Below, piece by piece: positions 32,129 to 40,826 of a DNA stretch of 43,286 nucleotides. Both the position numbers and the translations under genes were made by a program. The stretch's first letter is position 1. Every line of letters starts with the position of its first letter. The stretch lies in contig CALVRE010000026.1 of assembly GCA_944358455.1 (NCBI GenBank), positions 1-43,286 on the forward strand. The letters run 5' to 3'. This DNA is from an uncultured Bacilli bacterium (GTDB taxonomy: Bacteria > Bacillota_I > Bacilli_A > RF39 > UBA660). The notes under the pieces are model-generated. The model was not told the DNA's origin and searched no databases. It saw nothing but the letters and a program-made list of their open reading frames with translations.

Positions 32129-33025
32129 TTAAGATTCACGAACCGTCACTTTATCATCCTCTTCTAAATGACCGATTAAAAGAGAGGATTCAGGATCATG
32201 CTCGTAATAATTAGAAATTACTTGTTCTTCATCATAATTCGCGTAACAATAACGGCAAAAATGTGGACAAGTATTATAGACACCTAGATCAACCGTTTGC
32301 ACACAACCACAATTACTTCGATTGTGATTCTTACGAAATCCCTTTGTTTTACCAGTCAAATGATAAACCGTTTCCAAATCGATACAACCACCCTTACGAA
32401 ATCCGTACTGTGTTAAGTCATATGGCTCTGCACACGTTTGAATAGGAATCGCGAAAGAAGAGGCAACCCTGCTGAAGACTTCCGCTAAAGTTTCGATTTC
32501 TTTTTGACTAAGTGGTTTGATTCCTAATTCTTGTTCATGTTTTCGCGTATTCTTTTTAAAATCGATAAAACTGATGATCACTCTGGAAATATCGTCTTTG
32601 ATTTCTTCCAAAAGACGTCGAAACATCGCTTCATGATAGGAAATAGTATATTTTGCATTGATAAAAATAGGATCATAACGCAACATAACACGATCTTTTC
32701 CATATTTAGAAGCCAAAAAATGAAATGCCTTGATCATATTTCCCTTCCCTATCACACGTGGTTCTGTTTCTTTCGTATAAGGCGTTAACGTAATCTGAAA
32801 CAAAAGTGAATAATCTTTTAACTCTTCTAAGTATGGGAAAAGAGGAATGGGATTTTTCGTACAGAAAACAATAAGATCAACATGATTCGAATCGAGAGGA
32901 ATACGACTAACTTGCCTCGGATAAAACGGATTTCTCACATCCGCATAACCATCTCGAATTCGATTGATGAACCATTTACTATAAAAAGCAGCAATATCCG
33001 TTCTACCACTCACATTAATAATCAT
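32129..33025 (-). CDS. DUF1848-family protein with a C-terminal CX3CX2C
   Basis: This 298-residue protein starts MIINVSGRTDIAAFYSKWF and has DLIVFCTKNPIPL, LLFQITLTPY and VMLRYDPIF, which are landmarks of the DUF1848 family. The C-terminal part carries Cys239, Cys241 and then Cys253-x3-Cys257-x2-Cys260, the spacing of the radical-SAM cluster motif, but placed at the C-terminus rather than the N-terminus. The fold is related to spore-photoproduct-lyase-like TIM barrels; the reaction is unknown. A strong AAGGAGGGGG lies before the ATG. It lies 21 bp upstream of the MGMT-like gene, so a DNA-lesion context is possible but not shown. Confidence 0.82.
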   Translation of the reverse strand: MIINVSGRTDIAAFYSKWFINRIRDGYADVRNPFYPRQVSRIPLDSNHVDLIVFCTKNPIPLFPYLEELKDYSLLFQITLTPYTKETEPRVIGKGNMIKAFHFLASKYGKDRVMLRYDPIFINAKYTISYHEAMFRRLLEEIKDDISRVIISFIDFKKNTRKHEQELGIKPLSQKEIETLAEVFSRVASSFAIPIQTCAEPYDLTQYGFRKGGCIDLETVYHLTGKTKGFRKNHNRSNCGCVQTVDLGVYNTCPHFCRYCYANYDEEQVISNYYEHDPESSLLIGHLEEDDKVTVRES

Positions 33026-33047
33026 ATTCCCCCTCCTTCTTAAAACA

Positions 33048-34463
33048 TTATAAAATCCATTTTGGATAACGCTTTTTGAGTCTCAATATCAAAGTGGATA
33101 ACAAATGAGTGATCACCAAAAGAGCAATCAATTTGATAATCGTATATTCTTTAAAAAATAACGGGAAACACAAATCTAGTAACACGATTACCATCGGATG
33201 TAACAAATAATAATATTTGGATAAATTGCGAAGTTTACGTGCCAGAGCATGAGAACATAAAGGACCAATATATAGTAAACTTAAAAATAAATAGTAAACT
33301 AACGGAACACAAGATAATAAGATATTACTATTTAAGCGATGCGTCAACTGTAATAAAATTCCTTCGATAACAAGCAAATAAACGGATAATAATAATTTTA
33401 GAAAACTATAGCTCCGGAAAGGATCTTTCTTTTTGCCGACATGATAACCGAGAACGACATAAAACAAACCGAAGAAAAGAAAATTACGGGTCGTAAAGAA
33501 AATCTTAAAATAATAAGACAAAAGCGATTGAAAACTAGAGGGTAACATACCAAAATAGGTTTCGGTTGCTCCAAATAAAAGTAAAACAAATGATATTCCT
33601 AATAATATTTTATAAGAGAATTTTTCTTTCCATTTTTTAAGTACAATCAAAGATAAAAATAAAGCAGGAAAATACCAAAGATGATAGAAAGTTCCTGTAT
33701 AAATAAGTGCGATGATTAACACGATAGGAATGAAGAAGATCGATAAAAGTCCTAATAAATATGGAGATATCGATAATGATCCGACAAATTGCCATGCGAT
33801 ATCAAAATAGTCCCTAGCCCAAATAAGAAGAACCGGGATATAGAGAAAACTCCAAAATAGATAGAAAGGAAGCATCGATTTGATATATTGATTAATATAA
33901 CCTGGATTATCTACTTCTTTTTTGGCCACAAAATAGCCTGTAATCAAGAAAAAAATAGGTACGCAAGTTCTACTTACAATATTGTTAAAAGCAAGATCAA
34001 GACCATCAGAAACACCTAAAAAAGGACGTAAATGTAAAACGATGATAATGATCGATGAAATATAACGCAACAAATCAAGATTATCATAATAAAGAATTCC
34101 TTTTTCATGATGAGCCATACTTCTTTTTTCAATATAAGTAATCGATACCGTTGCTACAATCGTAAAAAAGAAAATTGCCGATATGGAACCGAGTCCATTT
34201 TCCACTTGAAACACATTGACAGCCTTCAAAAAAAGAAACATCAAAAAGCAAACAATTCCAATCATATAACTCTTTCGAATCCAAGGAAGTAGTTCTTTTT
34301 TCTCTTTCGCATCGCGACTGAAGTACCATCCAGATAAACCAATCAGTAATGCAATATCGATGAGAAGAACTGTATCTTGAATATTCAAAAGATGAATTTC
34401 ACGTAACAAATATAATCCTAAAAAAACAATCACCGCAAGAACCCAGCCATTTATTCGCCTCAT
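33048..34463 (-). CDS. Acyltransferase-3 family membrane protein
   Basis: This 471-residue protein has about 12-14 hydrophobic segments. The first 120 residues are an extra membrane region; the acyltransferase-3 signature follows as YDNLDLLRYISSIIIIVLHLRPF and SRTCVPIFFLITGYFVA. GTFYHLWYFPALF is also typical. Such enzymes O-acylate extracytoplasmic sugars or peptidoglycan. ATG at 34463 is preferred over an in-frame TTG at 34472. It is separated from the DUF1848 gene by 22 bp and may be co-transcribed. Confidence 0.8.
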   Translation of the reverse strand: MRRINGWVLAVIVFLGLYLLREIHLLNIQDTVLLIDIALLIGLSGWYFSRDAKEKKELLPWIRKSYMIGIVCFLMFLFLKAVNVFQVENGLGSISAIFFFTIVATVSITYIEKRSMAHHEKGILYYDNLDLLRYISSIIIIVLHLRPFLGVSDGLDLAFNNIVSRTCVPIFFLITGYFVAKKEVDNPGYINQYIKSMLPFYLFWSFLYIPVLLIWARDYFDIAWQFVGSLSISPYLLGLLSIFFIPIVLIIALIYTGTFYHLWYFPALFLSLIVLKKWKEKFSYKILLGISFVLLLFGATETYFGMLPSSFQSLLSYYFKIFFTTRNFLFFGLFYVVLGYHVGKKKDPFRSYSFLKLLLSVYLLVIEGILLQLTHRLNSNILLSCVPLVYYLFLSLLYIGPLCSHALARKLRNLSKYYYLLHPMVIVLLDLCFPLFFKEYTIIKLIALLVITHLLSTLILRLKKRYPKWIL

Positions 34464-34555
34464 ACTACTCAACTCTCTCGTACTCTTATTTTACATCAAA
34501 ACACACATTTTTAAAAGCGTAAGTAATAAGAAATTGATCATTCAACATGAGAAAC

Positions 34556-34583
34556 TAAAAAAAATAGACGTTTAAGTCTATTT
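34556..34583 (-). terminator. Terminator of the Ca-ATPase operon
   Basis: AAATAGAC (34562-34569) pairs with GTCTATTT (34576-34583); T-run follows on the minus strand. The stop codon of the anchored protein is in the stem. Confidence 0.75.
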
Positions 34584-35283
34584 ATTCTACTACTTTCGAT
34601 AATAATTCTTCATATTCCTTTTGGAAACGAGTATCATCAAACATGATATTTTCTTCTGATAGTTGCCAATGATCCGCATTCTCGATCAAAAAGTCAATTA
34701 CCGTTTCCGAATTCGTCAAAATTGCAATCATATCGTCGACAGTCTGCTCCAACATTTCATCGGTCTCATCACGATTGATATCACCAATCAGCTCTCGCTT
34801 ATAAAAATCGATATAGTAATCATCTAATCCTTTTCCCTCAATATAGGACATTGCTTTTTCCTCAGTTAAGAATTCGCGATACTGCTCTTTACACGTTTCT
34901 AACTCATCTTTCGTATTGGCAATATATTGTTTTGTTTCAATAAAATCTTTACCATCTTCGATATAATTCTCGATAGTGAGTAAACTCGTCATCTGTTCAT
35001 CATCTAACAGTAGAATGATTTCAACGATATTGTTAAGACCATCTCGTAAATAAGCCTTACAGGCCTTCTCAACAACTGCATAATCACCTTTGGTGATCGT
35101 TCTTGACAAATACTGATCGATTTTTTGCATATCGATATCGTCAGAATTAGCTAATTGTGACAATTCTTCCATTTCTTTTCTCAATTTGCTCTCTTGATTC
35201 ATATCAAAAATAACATAATAACCAACTAAAATCAAAAACAAAGCAACTAGGATCGCAACTCCTATTAATAGTTTCTTTTTCAT
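34582..35283 (-). CDS. Membrane-anchored extracytoplasmic protein of unknown function
   Basis: This 233-residue protein has an N-terminal anchor (KKKLLIGVAILVALFLILVGYYVIF, about residues 2-26) and a strongly acidic, helical outside domain. No family is recognised. ATG at 35283 has GGAGAGAG upstream, 22 bp after the P-type ATPase stop, so the two are co-transcribed. It may be a partner of the pump, perhaps binding cations through its many Asp/Glu residues, but this is inference. Confidence 0.7.
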   Translation of the reverse strand: MKKKLLIGVAILVALFLILVGYYVIFDMNQESKLRKEMEELSQLANSDDIDMQKIDQYLSRTITKGDYAVVEKACKAYLRDGLNNIVEIILLLDDEQMTSLLTIENYIEDGKDFIETKQYIANTKDELETCKEQYREFLTEEKAMSYIEGKGLDDYYIDFYKRELIGDINRDETDEMLEQTVDDMIAILTNSETVIDFLIENADHWQLSEENIMFDDTRFQKEYEELLSKVVE

Positions 35284-35305
35284 ACTCTCTCCTCCACGAT
35301 TCTTC

Positions 35306-37915
35306 CTATTCATCTTTAAATAATTTGACAATGAACGGTTTTAATAATTCCATTAAAAGAAAAGCAAATACGTTAACCATTGCAATAAATACAAATTGTG
35401 ATACCTGAATAGTAGTTAAACCAAATATCTTTCCCATTGGAGTAAAAAATACAAGTATCTGTACGACGATTAATAGTAAAATACCAATATTTAAATGTTT
35501 ATTACTAAATAAGCCTCTTTTATAGATCGGTTCTTTTAAAGAACGACAATTATAAGCAAAGACAAATTCATTGAGAATAATACTAAGCAAAGCAAGTGTT
35601 TGGGCAGTCTCAATTCCTAAATCCATAAAATGATAATAAACAAATAAACTAATCAGTGTTTCTAATATGACCGATACAATTAAAAAAGCACTGAAAAAAT
35701 TCGTAAAGATTCTTTTATTTAGACCATTTGGTTTCCGCTTCATCGTATCTTTAGAAGCACCTTCGAATGCTAATGCAATAGAAGGAATGGTATCTGCTAC
35801 TAAGTCAATATATAAAACATGAATGGCCGAAATAATCGTATTACCAGTCAACATACCAAATAAGATAATGGCAATTTCGGTAAAATTACTAGATAAATTA
35901 TACAAAATATTCGTAATGACATTATCGTATATTCTTCTACCTTCTGATATTGCCGTCGTAATGGTATGAAAACTATCATCTAATAGAATAATATCCGATA
36001 CATCTTTCGTTACATCCGTACCACTTTTTCCCATACCAATTCCAACATTGGCAAGCTTAATAGCAGGAGCATCGTTCACACCATCACCAGTCATAGCAAC
36101 TACTTTCCCCGTTTTTTGAAGCGCTTTTACGATCTGTAATTTATTTTCTGGATTAACTCTTGCAAATACCGAATGGTTGGCAAGACATTTGATCAAATCT
36201 TTTTCACCCATGCCATCTAGTTCACTCGCATTCAAGCATTCTTGCATCGATGAACAGATACCAACTTCTTTTGCGATCGCATAAGCAGTTGGTAAATTAT
36301 CTCCCGTTAACATAATAGGACGAATATTCGCTTGTAAACAGGTTTCAATGGATTCTTTAATATTCTTTCGAACAGGATCTTTTAAGCCAACTAATCCAAC
36401 AAAAATCAAATCCTGTTCTTCTTGAAGATAATCTTCTTCGAGAATTCTATCTGTATGGATCTTTTTATAAGCAAAAGCCAAAACTTTTAAAGCTTCATTG
36501 GACATCGCTTCTTCCAGCTTTTGATAGTTTGTTATTTTATCCTTTGATAGTCTTTGTATTTTTCCATCGATTAAGACACTGGTACATCTTTTGATAATCG
36601 ATTCAAAACTACCTTTTGTATATAAAAATGTTTGCTGGTCCTTATCATAGATCACACTCATCATTTTGCGATCAGAGTCAAATGGTAGTTCTAGTCGCAT
36701 GGTAGCAGGTTCTACCTTCATCTCATACTTCTTTCGATAATTTTTTAAAGCTACATCGACAGCATCCCCAGTATAAAGACCACTCTCATTTAATACGGAA
36801 GTATTACAATATTCGATAATTTCAGTAAAAGGTGAATAAGTTTGAATAGCATCTAAGGGAATTTCTCCAGTTGGCAGACAAACTTTCACAACTTCCATTT
36901 TATTTTTCGTTAAAGTTCCTGTTTTATCACTACAAATCACTTCAGTTGAACCTAATGTTTCAATCGCCGCCAAATTTCTTACGATCGATTTTTTTTTGGC
37001 CATTTGGCTAACACCAATCGAAAGCGTCGCCGTAATCGCAATTGGTAAGCATTCTGGTACACTCGCAACGATCATCGAAATACATAACATGATGATACTT
37101 AACATATCATAGTGATTCCAAAGACTAAAAATCAAAACAAAAGCAATCAGGATCGCCGCAACAATCGTAATAAAACGACTAATTTTTCTTACTTTCATTT
37201 GTAAAGGTGTAAGTGGTTCTTCTTTGGTATTCATAACTTTCGCGATTTTTCCTAATTCGGTATCCATACCAATTGCAACCACAATTGCTTCAATTTTACC
37301 AGCTACCAATACCGTTCCCGAATAAACCATATTTTTTCTTTCGGAGATGGTTACATCACCAGAGATCACTTCTTCATCTTTATCGACCGTATCACTTTCT
37401 CCAGTTAAAATCGACTCATCGACTTTTCCAAAATAACTTTCGACTACTCTGGCATCTGCTGGTATTCTATCACCTGCTTCTAAGACTAAATAATCGCCAA
37501 CCACCAACTTTTTAGAATCAATTCTTTTGAATTTACTATTTCTCTTTACAGTTATATAATTGGCAGAATATTTCTTCAATTTCCCAATTGCATCTTCCGC
37601 TTTGGATTCTTGTAAAAACCCCATAATACAATTGACGAAAGTTGTACCAAGTATCACAATCGGCTCTAAGAAATCACTCTTAGTTACGATCGCATAAATC
37701 AGTGATAGTATTCCTACGACTAATAGAAGAATGATCATAACGTTTTTAAACTGACTCAAAAATATTTGCCATTTCGTCTTCTTATTCTTTTCGATCAATT
37801 CATTTTTTCCATAAAGTTTCTGTAACTTTCTTACTTGTTTAGAAGATAACCCTTGCTTTGATGTTTGCAAAGATGTAAATATTTGCGAAACGGTTTGTTG
37901 ATATGCGCTTTTCAT
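35306..37915 (-). CDS. Calcium-type (P2) cation-transporting ATPase
   Basis: This 869-residue P-type ATPase has the actuator TGES at 171-174, phosphorylation site DKTGTLT starting at Asp330, and the hinge MTGDGVNDAPAIK. Helix M4 reads VASVPECLP (Pro287-Glu288-Cys289-Leu290-Pro291), close to the PEGLP of Ca2+ pumps, with Cys replacing Gly. The C-terminal six-helix bundle (cation ATPase C domain) is complete. It exports Ca2+ or Mn2+. ATG at 37915 has GGTGAT three bases before it; longer upstream Mets have none. TATAAT at 37956-37961 (minus) gives a promoter. Confidence 0.92.
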   Translation of the reverse strand: MKSAYQQTVSQIFTSLQTSKQGLSSKQVRKLQKLYGKNELIEKNKKTKWQIFLSQFKNVMIILLLVVGILSLIYAIVTKSDFLEPIVILGTTFVNCIMGFLQESKAEDAIGKLKKYSANYITVKRNSKFKRIDSKKLVVGDYLVLEAGDRIPADARVVESYFGKVDESILTGESDTVDKDEEVISGDVTISERKNMVYSGTVLVAGKIEAIVVAIGMDTELGKIAKVMNTKEEPLTPLQMKVRKISRFITIVAAILIAFVLIFSLWNHYDMLSIIMLCISMIVASVPECLPIAITATLSIGVSQMAKKKSIVRNLAAIETLGSTEVICSDKTGTLTKNKMEVVKVCLPTGEIPLDAIQTYSPFTEIIEYCNTSVLNESGLYTGDAVDVALKNYRKKYEMKVEPATMRLELPFDSDRKMMSVIYDKDQQTFLYTKGSFESIIKRCTSVLIDGKIQRLSKDKITNYQKLEEAMSNEALKVLAFAYKKIHTDRILEEDYLQEEQDLIFVGLVGLKDPVRKNIKESIETCLQANIRPIMLTGDNLPTAYAIAKEVGICSSMQECLNASELDGMGEKDLIKCLANHSVFARVNPENKLQIVKALQKTGKVVAMTGDGVNDAPAIKLANVGIGMGKSGTDVTKDVSDIILLDDSFHTITTAISEGRRIYDNVITNILYNLSSNFTEIAIILFGMLTGNTIISAIHVLYIDLVADTIPSIALAFEGASKDTMKRKPNGLNKRIFTNFFSAFLIVSVILETLISLFVYYHFMDLGIETAQTLALLSIILNEFVFAYNCRSLKEPIYKRGLFSNKHLNIGILLLIVVQILVFFTPMGKIFGLTTIQVSQFVFIAMVNVFAFLLMELLKPFIVKLFKDE

Positions 37916-37955
37916 GTCATCACCAATATACTTTCTATTATGAACTATTTTTACC

Positions 37956-37961
37956 ATTATA
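37956..37961 (-). promoter_or_regulatory. -10 of the Ca-ATPase operon
   Basis: TGATATAAT on the minus strand is an extended -10, about 40 bp upstream of the start. The -35 is not clear. Confidence 0.5.
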
Positions 37962-38012
37962 TCACAAATCAAAATAACCTACTACTCTATCTTAAGATTA
38001 TTCTACTTTCAT

Positions 38013-38039
38013 AAAAAAAACAAATCTCTACGATTTGTC
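38013..38039 (-). terminator. Terminator after the sirtuin remnant
   Basis: ACAAATC (38021-38027) pairs with GATTTGT (38033-38039); T8 follows on the minus strand. Confidence 0.75.
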
Positions 38040-38042
38040 TTA

Positions 38043-38438
38043 CTAAGATAATTCTGTCAATTGATCGATAAACTTTCGGCAATCATTCTCTACTAATATC
38101 ACTTTATTTTGAATTTCAAAAGCGAGATCTGGATATCGATCATTGACCCGAATCAAAGTGGCAGAAGGAAACTCTAAAACCATTCTTTCAAAAGGAAAGC
38201 GGATGATCCCTGGTGTATTAAACCCAACTCCTAATTCGATCAATACGAGTCTTTTCTTTTTATTTTCTTCGACAAACGTTTGGTAGGCATGTTGTAAGGT
38301 GTACCAATGCTCATCTTCCACAAAAAAGGCATCTTTCCTTAAATTTATCTCCATCGATTCATGACAAACCGGACAAATCGGGACTAATTCCGTCGGAATT
38401 TTACAATCATGATTGTTTTTCATCATTTCTTTTACCAT
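38043..38438 (-). pseudogene. C-terminal remnant of a SirTM-like sirtuin
   Basis: A 131-codon frame that matches only the C-terminal half of the macrodomain-linked Sir2 subfamily: KIPTELVPICPVCHESMEINLRKDAFFVED, then a Trp-Tyr helix, then LVLIELGVGFNTPGIIRFPFE and LIRVND. A zinc-binding CPVC pair and the GVGFNTP loop are present, but the N-terminal NAD-binding Rossmann half (about 130-150 residues, with the GAGxS loop and the other Cys pair) is missing. Upstream there is only the terminator of the XRE gene, at 38449-38467, and no ribosome site. A deletion has fused this half to the terminator, so it cannot be a working deacylase. No macrodomain gene is nearby. Confidence 0.75.
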
Positions 38439-38441
38439 ATA

Positions 38442-38467
38442 CAAAAAAAGTGATATTGTTTATCACT
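38442..38467 (-). terminator. Terminator of the XRE/TM gene
   Basis: AGTGATA (38449-38455) pairs with TATCACT (38461-38467); T7 follows on the minus strand. It lies directly at the broken end of the sirtuin remnant. Confidence 0.75.
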
Positions 38468-38469
38468 CA

Positions 38470-38865
38470 TTAAAATACATCTTGATGATCATTCAATAAA
38501 TAGATACCAATACAAGTTATTCCAATTCCTAACAAGATGATCGATGATGTTATTTCTATCTGTTTCAATATAGTTAAAACGACAACACCGATTCCCATCG
38601 CAACGGCAACTGCTTTTAACACAAGATTAACCATTGCTTTTATTTTGGTATTCTGATATTCATACTTTTTCGCATTTAAAAGTTCTTCTACCGACACTTC
38701 TAATATATCCGCTAGTTTCGCAATCGTATTGACATCTGGACAAGACAAATCTCTCTCCCATTTCGATACAGCTTTGTCTGTAACATGCATCTTCTCGGCT
38801 AGCTCACTTTGCGTCATCCCTTTTTTCTTTCTAAAAAAGGCAATTGTTTTACCAATACTTGTCAA
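38470..38865 (-). CDS. XRE-family regulator with membrane tail
   Basis: This 131-residue protein has an HTH_3 domain at residues 5-60 (GKTIAFFRKKKGMTQSELAEKM, then VTDKAVSKWERDLSCPD) and two hydrophobic helices in the last 55 residues. Such HTH-plus-membrane proteins are common Firmicute regulators. TTG at 38865 is the start: AGGAGG lies 8 bases upstream and the ATG between them is out of frame. Its promoter is preceded by a tandem 13-bp repeat that may be its operator. Confidence 0.85.
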   Translation of the reverse strand: MTSIGKTIAFFRKKKGMTQSELAEKMHVTDKAVSKWERDLSCPDVNTIAKLADILEVSVEELLNAKKYEYQNTKIKAMVNLVLKAVAVAMGIGVVVLTILKQIEITSSIILLGIGITCIGIYLLNDHQDVF

Positions 38866-38896
38866 TTACATAACCTCCTCAATGAAATATAATTAC

Positions 38897-38925
38897 ATGA
38901 TACGCAAAAGAGACAAAAAAGTAAA
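38897..38925 (-). promoter_or_regulatory. Promoter of the XRE/TM gene
   Basis: TTTACT (38920-38925), 17-bp spacer and TATCAT (38897-38902) on the minus strand. Confidence 0.55.
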
Positions 38926-38927
38926 CA

Positions 38928-38961
38928 GACAATCCGTTTAGTTTTCTCGACAATCCGTTTA
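38928..38961. repeat. Tandem 13-bp operator-like repeat
   Basis: GACAATCCGTTTA occurs at 38928-38940 and again at 38949-38961, 21 bp apart, which is two helical turns. The pair is bracketed by AGTAAAC (38920-38926) and GTTTACT (38957-38963). It lies just upstream of the -35 of the XRE gene. Confidence 0.7.
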
Positions 38962-39059
38962 CTTATCTCTTTAATCCTTAAACATGCAAAAACCAAGCAA
39001 AAACAAAGAAAACATAAACCTGTATCACCCAAGTAAATTTCTTGTTTGTAAACGTTTTT

Positions 39060-40088
39060 CTACTTTTCTTTCTCTATGTTCTTCTGTTTTCTCTTTTTGA
39101 AAAGGAAGAAAAGAATAATGCTGGAAAAAAGGAGCACCACGATCTCAATTCCCATTATCGTCATCCATAAATAACGATCTTGTGAATCTGCTTTTTTTAC
39201 TTCTTCCACTTCTGGCTCAACCTCTTCTGGAAGTACTTGTTCTTGCGGTTCATCTCTTGTTATGCGAAGCAAATATTCTTTCGTACTACCATCTTCTGCC
39301 GTAACGATCAACTTTATTTCGTTTAAACCGACATTGAGTGAGTAATCTCCCATTCCATCTACAGTCGCCGTACCATCTTCCACTATCGCACTTATCGTAA
39401 TCGCATCTACTTCATTTCCCACTTCAACATCGTATTCTAGTAACTCAGGATCGAATAACACTTCTCCAGAACTTAATTCAATATTCGCTAAATTAGCATT
39501 ATTCGATTTTGGCTCTACTATTGGCTGAGTTGTTTCTTTGTCAGGAATAGAAGTTGTTGGATTCGAATAACTTGGTGTTTTGGGCGCATCGTCTAAATAG
39601 ATATAACCAGTTATACCATAGCGATCTGGTGATATCGTATATTCACAAGCGACTCTTTTCGCATTTGCATAACAAATTTTATCCGTTTCTTCACTTACAC
39701 CATTCGCGATACATTCGATAAATTCAGGATCATTACGATCGATACATGGTCCCGTTGAATCCCAAACAAATAAAGTATTACCATCAACTCTTTCTACGTA
39801 TCCTACATGTCCATAAGAAGTCCATCCTCCCCATACGATAATCGAATTCGCTCTAGGTGTCGTTCCGACAGAATATCCAGCATTCTTGGCATCATTGTAC
39901 CATTCTTTCGCATTTCCAAAACCGGGTAAAGCAAGTCCAGCTTTTTCATATGCCATATTCCAAGCGTACCACGTACAATTCGTCCCATAAGGACCAGTTT
40001 GAACATAAGGGTTGGTAGCAGCATGAACTTTTGTAATACCGAGTAACATCAGCAATAATAATACTCCTATTTTCCCACTATATTTCAT
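39060..40088 (-). CDS. Membrane-anchored CHAP-domain protein with cadherin-like domain
   Basis: This 342-residue protein has a signal peptide (about 1-23, ending KVHA), then a CHAP amidase/peptidase domain with GTNCTWYAWNMAY (Cys38), SYGHVGYVE (His94) and Glu99. After a Pro/Thr-rich linker comes a cadherin-like beta-sandwich domain (LANIELSSGEVLFDPELLEYD, about 199-278). A membrane helix at about 306-330 and a basic tail anchor the C-terminus. It likely cleaves peptidoglycan peptides outside the membrane. AGGGAGAG precedes the ATG. It follows the 209-residue protein by two bases, so the two are one operon. Confidence 0.88.
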   Translation of the reverse strand: MKYSGKIGVLLLLMLLGITKVHAATNPYVQTGPYGTNCTWYAWNMAYEKAGLALPGFGNAKEWYNDAKNAGYSVGTTPRANSIIVWGGWTSYGHVGYVERVDGNTLFVWDSTGPCIDRNDPEFIECIANGVSEETDKICYANAKRVACEYTISPDRYGITGYIYLDDAPKTPSYSNPTTSIPDKETTQPIVEPKSNNANLANIELSSGEVLFDPELLEYDVEVGNEVDAITISAIVEDGTATVDGMGDYSLNVGLNEIKLIVTAEDGSTKEYLLRITRDEPQEQVLPEEVEPEVEEVKKADSQDRYLWMTIMGIEIVVLLFSSIILFFLFKKRKQKNIEKEK

Positions 40089-40090
40089 AT

Positions 40091-40720
40091 TTACTCTCCC
40101 TCATCAGTAAAAAATAATGATTCCATAATAAATTCTCCAACCGGCTCCCATTCTTCTCTCAGATTTTCAAAGCATTGAAAAGAAATAAGAACCAATTTAT
40201 GATCATAAGAGAAAAAAACAGTATGATTATAAAAATTCTGGTTTTCTTCTTGACTCGTGAATTCTACTTCTGCTACAGCGTGTTTTCCTATCGTATCATA
40301 AGTAGTATCAATCAATTTGTTATCCTGTTTTAAAAACTGAACAATTTCTTTTTGATACGATTTTACTTCTTCATTTTCTAATATGCCATCACTCATATAA
40401 ATAAAAATATCAACGTTCCGTTCCGCATTAGAAAAAACGATACCTGGTGCATTTTCAGGATATTTTTGTAAAATTTCATCGGCATCCAGTTGTTCAAAAT
40501 TAACAGGAACTTTTACAAAGAAAAGGTCATCATCCACTTGAATATATTCTGTTTCTAGTTCTATTCCACTTTTTGTTTGAATAGACATGATATTTAATTT
40601 ATCCATTTCTTGTTGCAAAGCCTCTTTATCTCTTTTTACTTTCTGTTGTAGAATCAAACAAACAACGATAACGATTAAAAAGACAAATCCTAAGAGTAAC
40701 ATGCCCATTTTCTTTTTCAT
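40091..40720 (-). CDS. Membrane-anchored extracytoplasmic protein, possibly PsbP/DcrB-like
   Basis: This 209-residue protein has an N-terminal helix (about 5-26), a short coiled stretch, and an outside domain with alternating strands: FFVKVPVNFEQLD, then VDIFIYMSD, then HKLVLISFQCFENLREEW. The pattern resembles the PsbP/Mog1/DcrB fold found in many small lipoproteins, but the match is only by eye. It ends two bases before the CHAP gene and is probably its partner at the envelope. Confidence 0.6.
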   Translation of the reverse strand: MKKKMGMLLLGFVFLIVIVVCLILQQKVKRDKEALQQEMDKLNIMSIQTKSGIELETEYIQVDDDLFFVKVPVNFEQLDADEILQKYPENAPGIVFSNAERNVDIFIYMSDGILENEEVKSYQKEIVQFLKQDNKLIDTTYDTIGKHAVAEVEFTSQEENQNFYNHTVFFSYDHKLVLISFQCFENLREEWEPVGEFIMESLFFTDEGE

Positions 40721-40794
40721 AATGTTCTCATTTCACTTCCATTCTGTACTATATGTTTATCATATCACAATTTTAAACAATTACCAACCATCAT

Positions 40795-40819
40795 AAAAAA
40801 CTAGATCTACAATCTAATT
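40795..40819 (-). terminator. Terminator of the YjdF-like gene
   Basis: AACTAGAT (40799-40806) pairs with ATCTAATT (40812-40819, one G-U); A-run gives T6 on the minus strand. Confidence 0.65.
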
Positions 40820-40826
40820 GAAAATT

